Positions 23,777 to 24,115 of a DNA stretch of 24,115 nt are shown here, piece by piece. The translations under genes and the position numbers were made by a program. The notes beneath the pieces were generated by a model that saw only the letters and a program-made list of their open reading frames with translations, was not told the DNA's origin and did no database searches. Origin of the DNA: Butyrivibrio sp. (lineage in GTDB: Bacteria; Bacillota; Clostridia; Lachnospirales; Lachnospiraceae); NCBI GenBank assembly GCA_024688095.1, contig JAILEJ010000287.1, forward strand, positions 1 to 24,115, written 5' to 3'. Each line of letters begins with the position of its first letter. Positions within the stretch are counted from its first letter, which is position 1.

Positions 23777-24115
23777 TTACTTCAAGGTAATTACACCATC
23801 AAGTGATATCTCTTTATCAAGAATAACACTCTTTTCTCCTGGAATACGAGCATTCATATCCAGGAATGTATTTGAATCAAGTGTAGCATTTTTATCCATC
23901 TGAATCAGCTTAATAACTGTTCTTGCCGGTTTAAACTGATCAAGTAAAAAAGATATCTGATGCTGAAGTTCTTCAGTAATTTTTCCTTCCACAAGAACTG
24001 TTACATCATAAACGCTACCTTTCTCGAGTCCACCCTGTATAATGATATCATCATTTTTCTTGCTATTTAATAAATAGCTGTGCTCAATAATTATAACATT
24101 ACAGTCAAGAACTAT
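23777..24115 (-). CDS. Probable phage-tail-like/baseplate protein, C-terminal part (cut by window edge)
   Basis: An open frame runs in from the right edge with no break and gives the last 112 residues of a longer protein. A GTG at 23992 is only an internal valine, because the frame is open and coding-like up to 24115. The segment EELQHQISFLLDQFKPARTV followed by TFLDMNARI resembles the end of tail proteins of the P2 gpI or TIGR02242 type, where a KPAHT-like motif is followed by a leucine-glycine-asparagine-rich turn. That likeness is from memory and short, so it is tentative. It gains weight from the CIS-type AAA+ ATPase four genes downstream. The start and most of the protein lie outside the window. 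Confidence 0.5.
   Translation of the reverse strand: MVLDCNVIIIEHSYLLNSKKNDDIIIQGGLEKGSVYDVTVLVEGKITEELQHQISFLLDQFKPARTVIKLIQMDKNATLDSNTFLDMNARIPGEKSVILDKEISLDGVITLK

Overview
This is an AT-rich window in which every gene I can support lies on the minus strand. The rhamnose genes, the large hybrid histidine kinases, the FtsE-like and SpoIIAA/RsbW-like proteins and the AGGAG-type ribosome binding sites point to a Gram-positive anaerobe of the Clostridia, most likely a gut or rumen Lachnospiraceae. That placement comes from overall impression, not from a marker gene. There are no tRNA or rRNA genes, insertion sequences or CRISPR arrays, and no gap of more than 300 bases between genes.

Read in the direction of transcription (right to left), the window has three blocks. 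Block A (24115 to about 18518) looks like the end of a contractile injection system (CIS) operon. It holds the C-terminus of a probable tail/baseplate protein, a STAS anti-anti-sigma-like protein, an FtsE-family ABC ATPase without FtsX, an 82-residue acidic protein, a double-AAA+ ATPase closely resembling the Afp15/PVC15 ATPase of extracellular CIS, a two-domain GNAT-like protein, an overlooked 52-residue protein, and an RsbW/SpoIIAB-like serine kinase. The STAS and RsbW-like proteins form a potential partner-switching pair. A hairpin with a U-run lies at the end of the RsbW-like gene.

Block B (18488 to 1597) is a tightly packed signalling array: a second GNAT-like protein, two multi-pass membrane proteins (one with an eroded GGDEF-like tail), a 1638-residue hybrid kinase with a beta-propeller sensor, a pseudo-receiver/receiver protein, a Cache-HD-GYP c-di-GMP phosphodiesterase, a 681-residue hybrid kinase, a 1139-residue hybrid kinase that carries a DegV (fatty-acid-binding EDD) domain between receiver and Hpt, and a second pseudo-receiver/receiver protein. 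Several genes overlap by 4 to 8 bases. A clear intrinsic terminator at 1452-1506 closes the block. No DNA-binding response regulator is present, so the phosphorelays must act on proteins, on c-di-GMP or on regulators elsewhere.

Block C (1309 to 1) is a separate metabolic operon: L-rhamnulose-1-phosphate aldolase (rhaD) followed by the start of rhamnulokinase (rhaB).

The most interesting points are the CIS-type ATPase embedded among partner-switch and phosphorelay genes, the kinase-receiver-DegV-Hpt fusion, and ECF-S-component-like membrane modules fused to two different signalling outputs.
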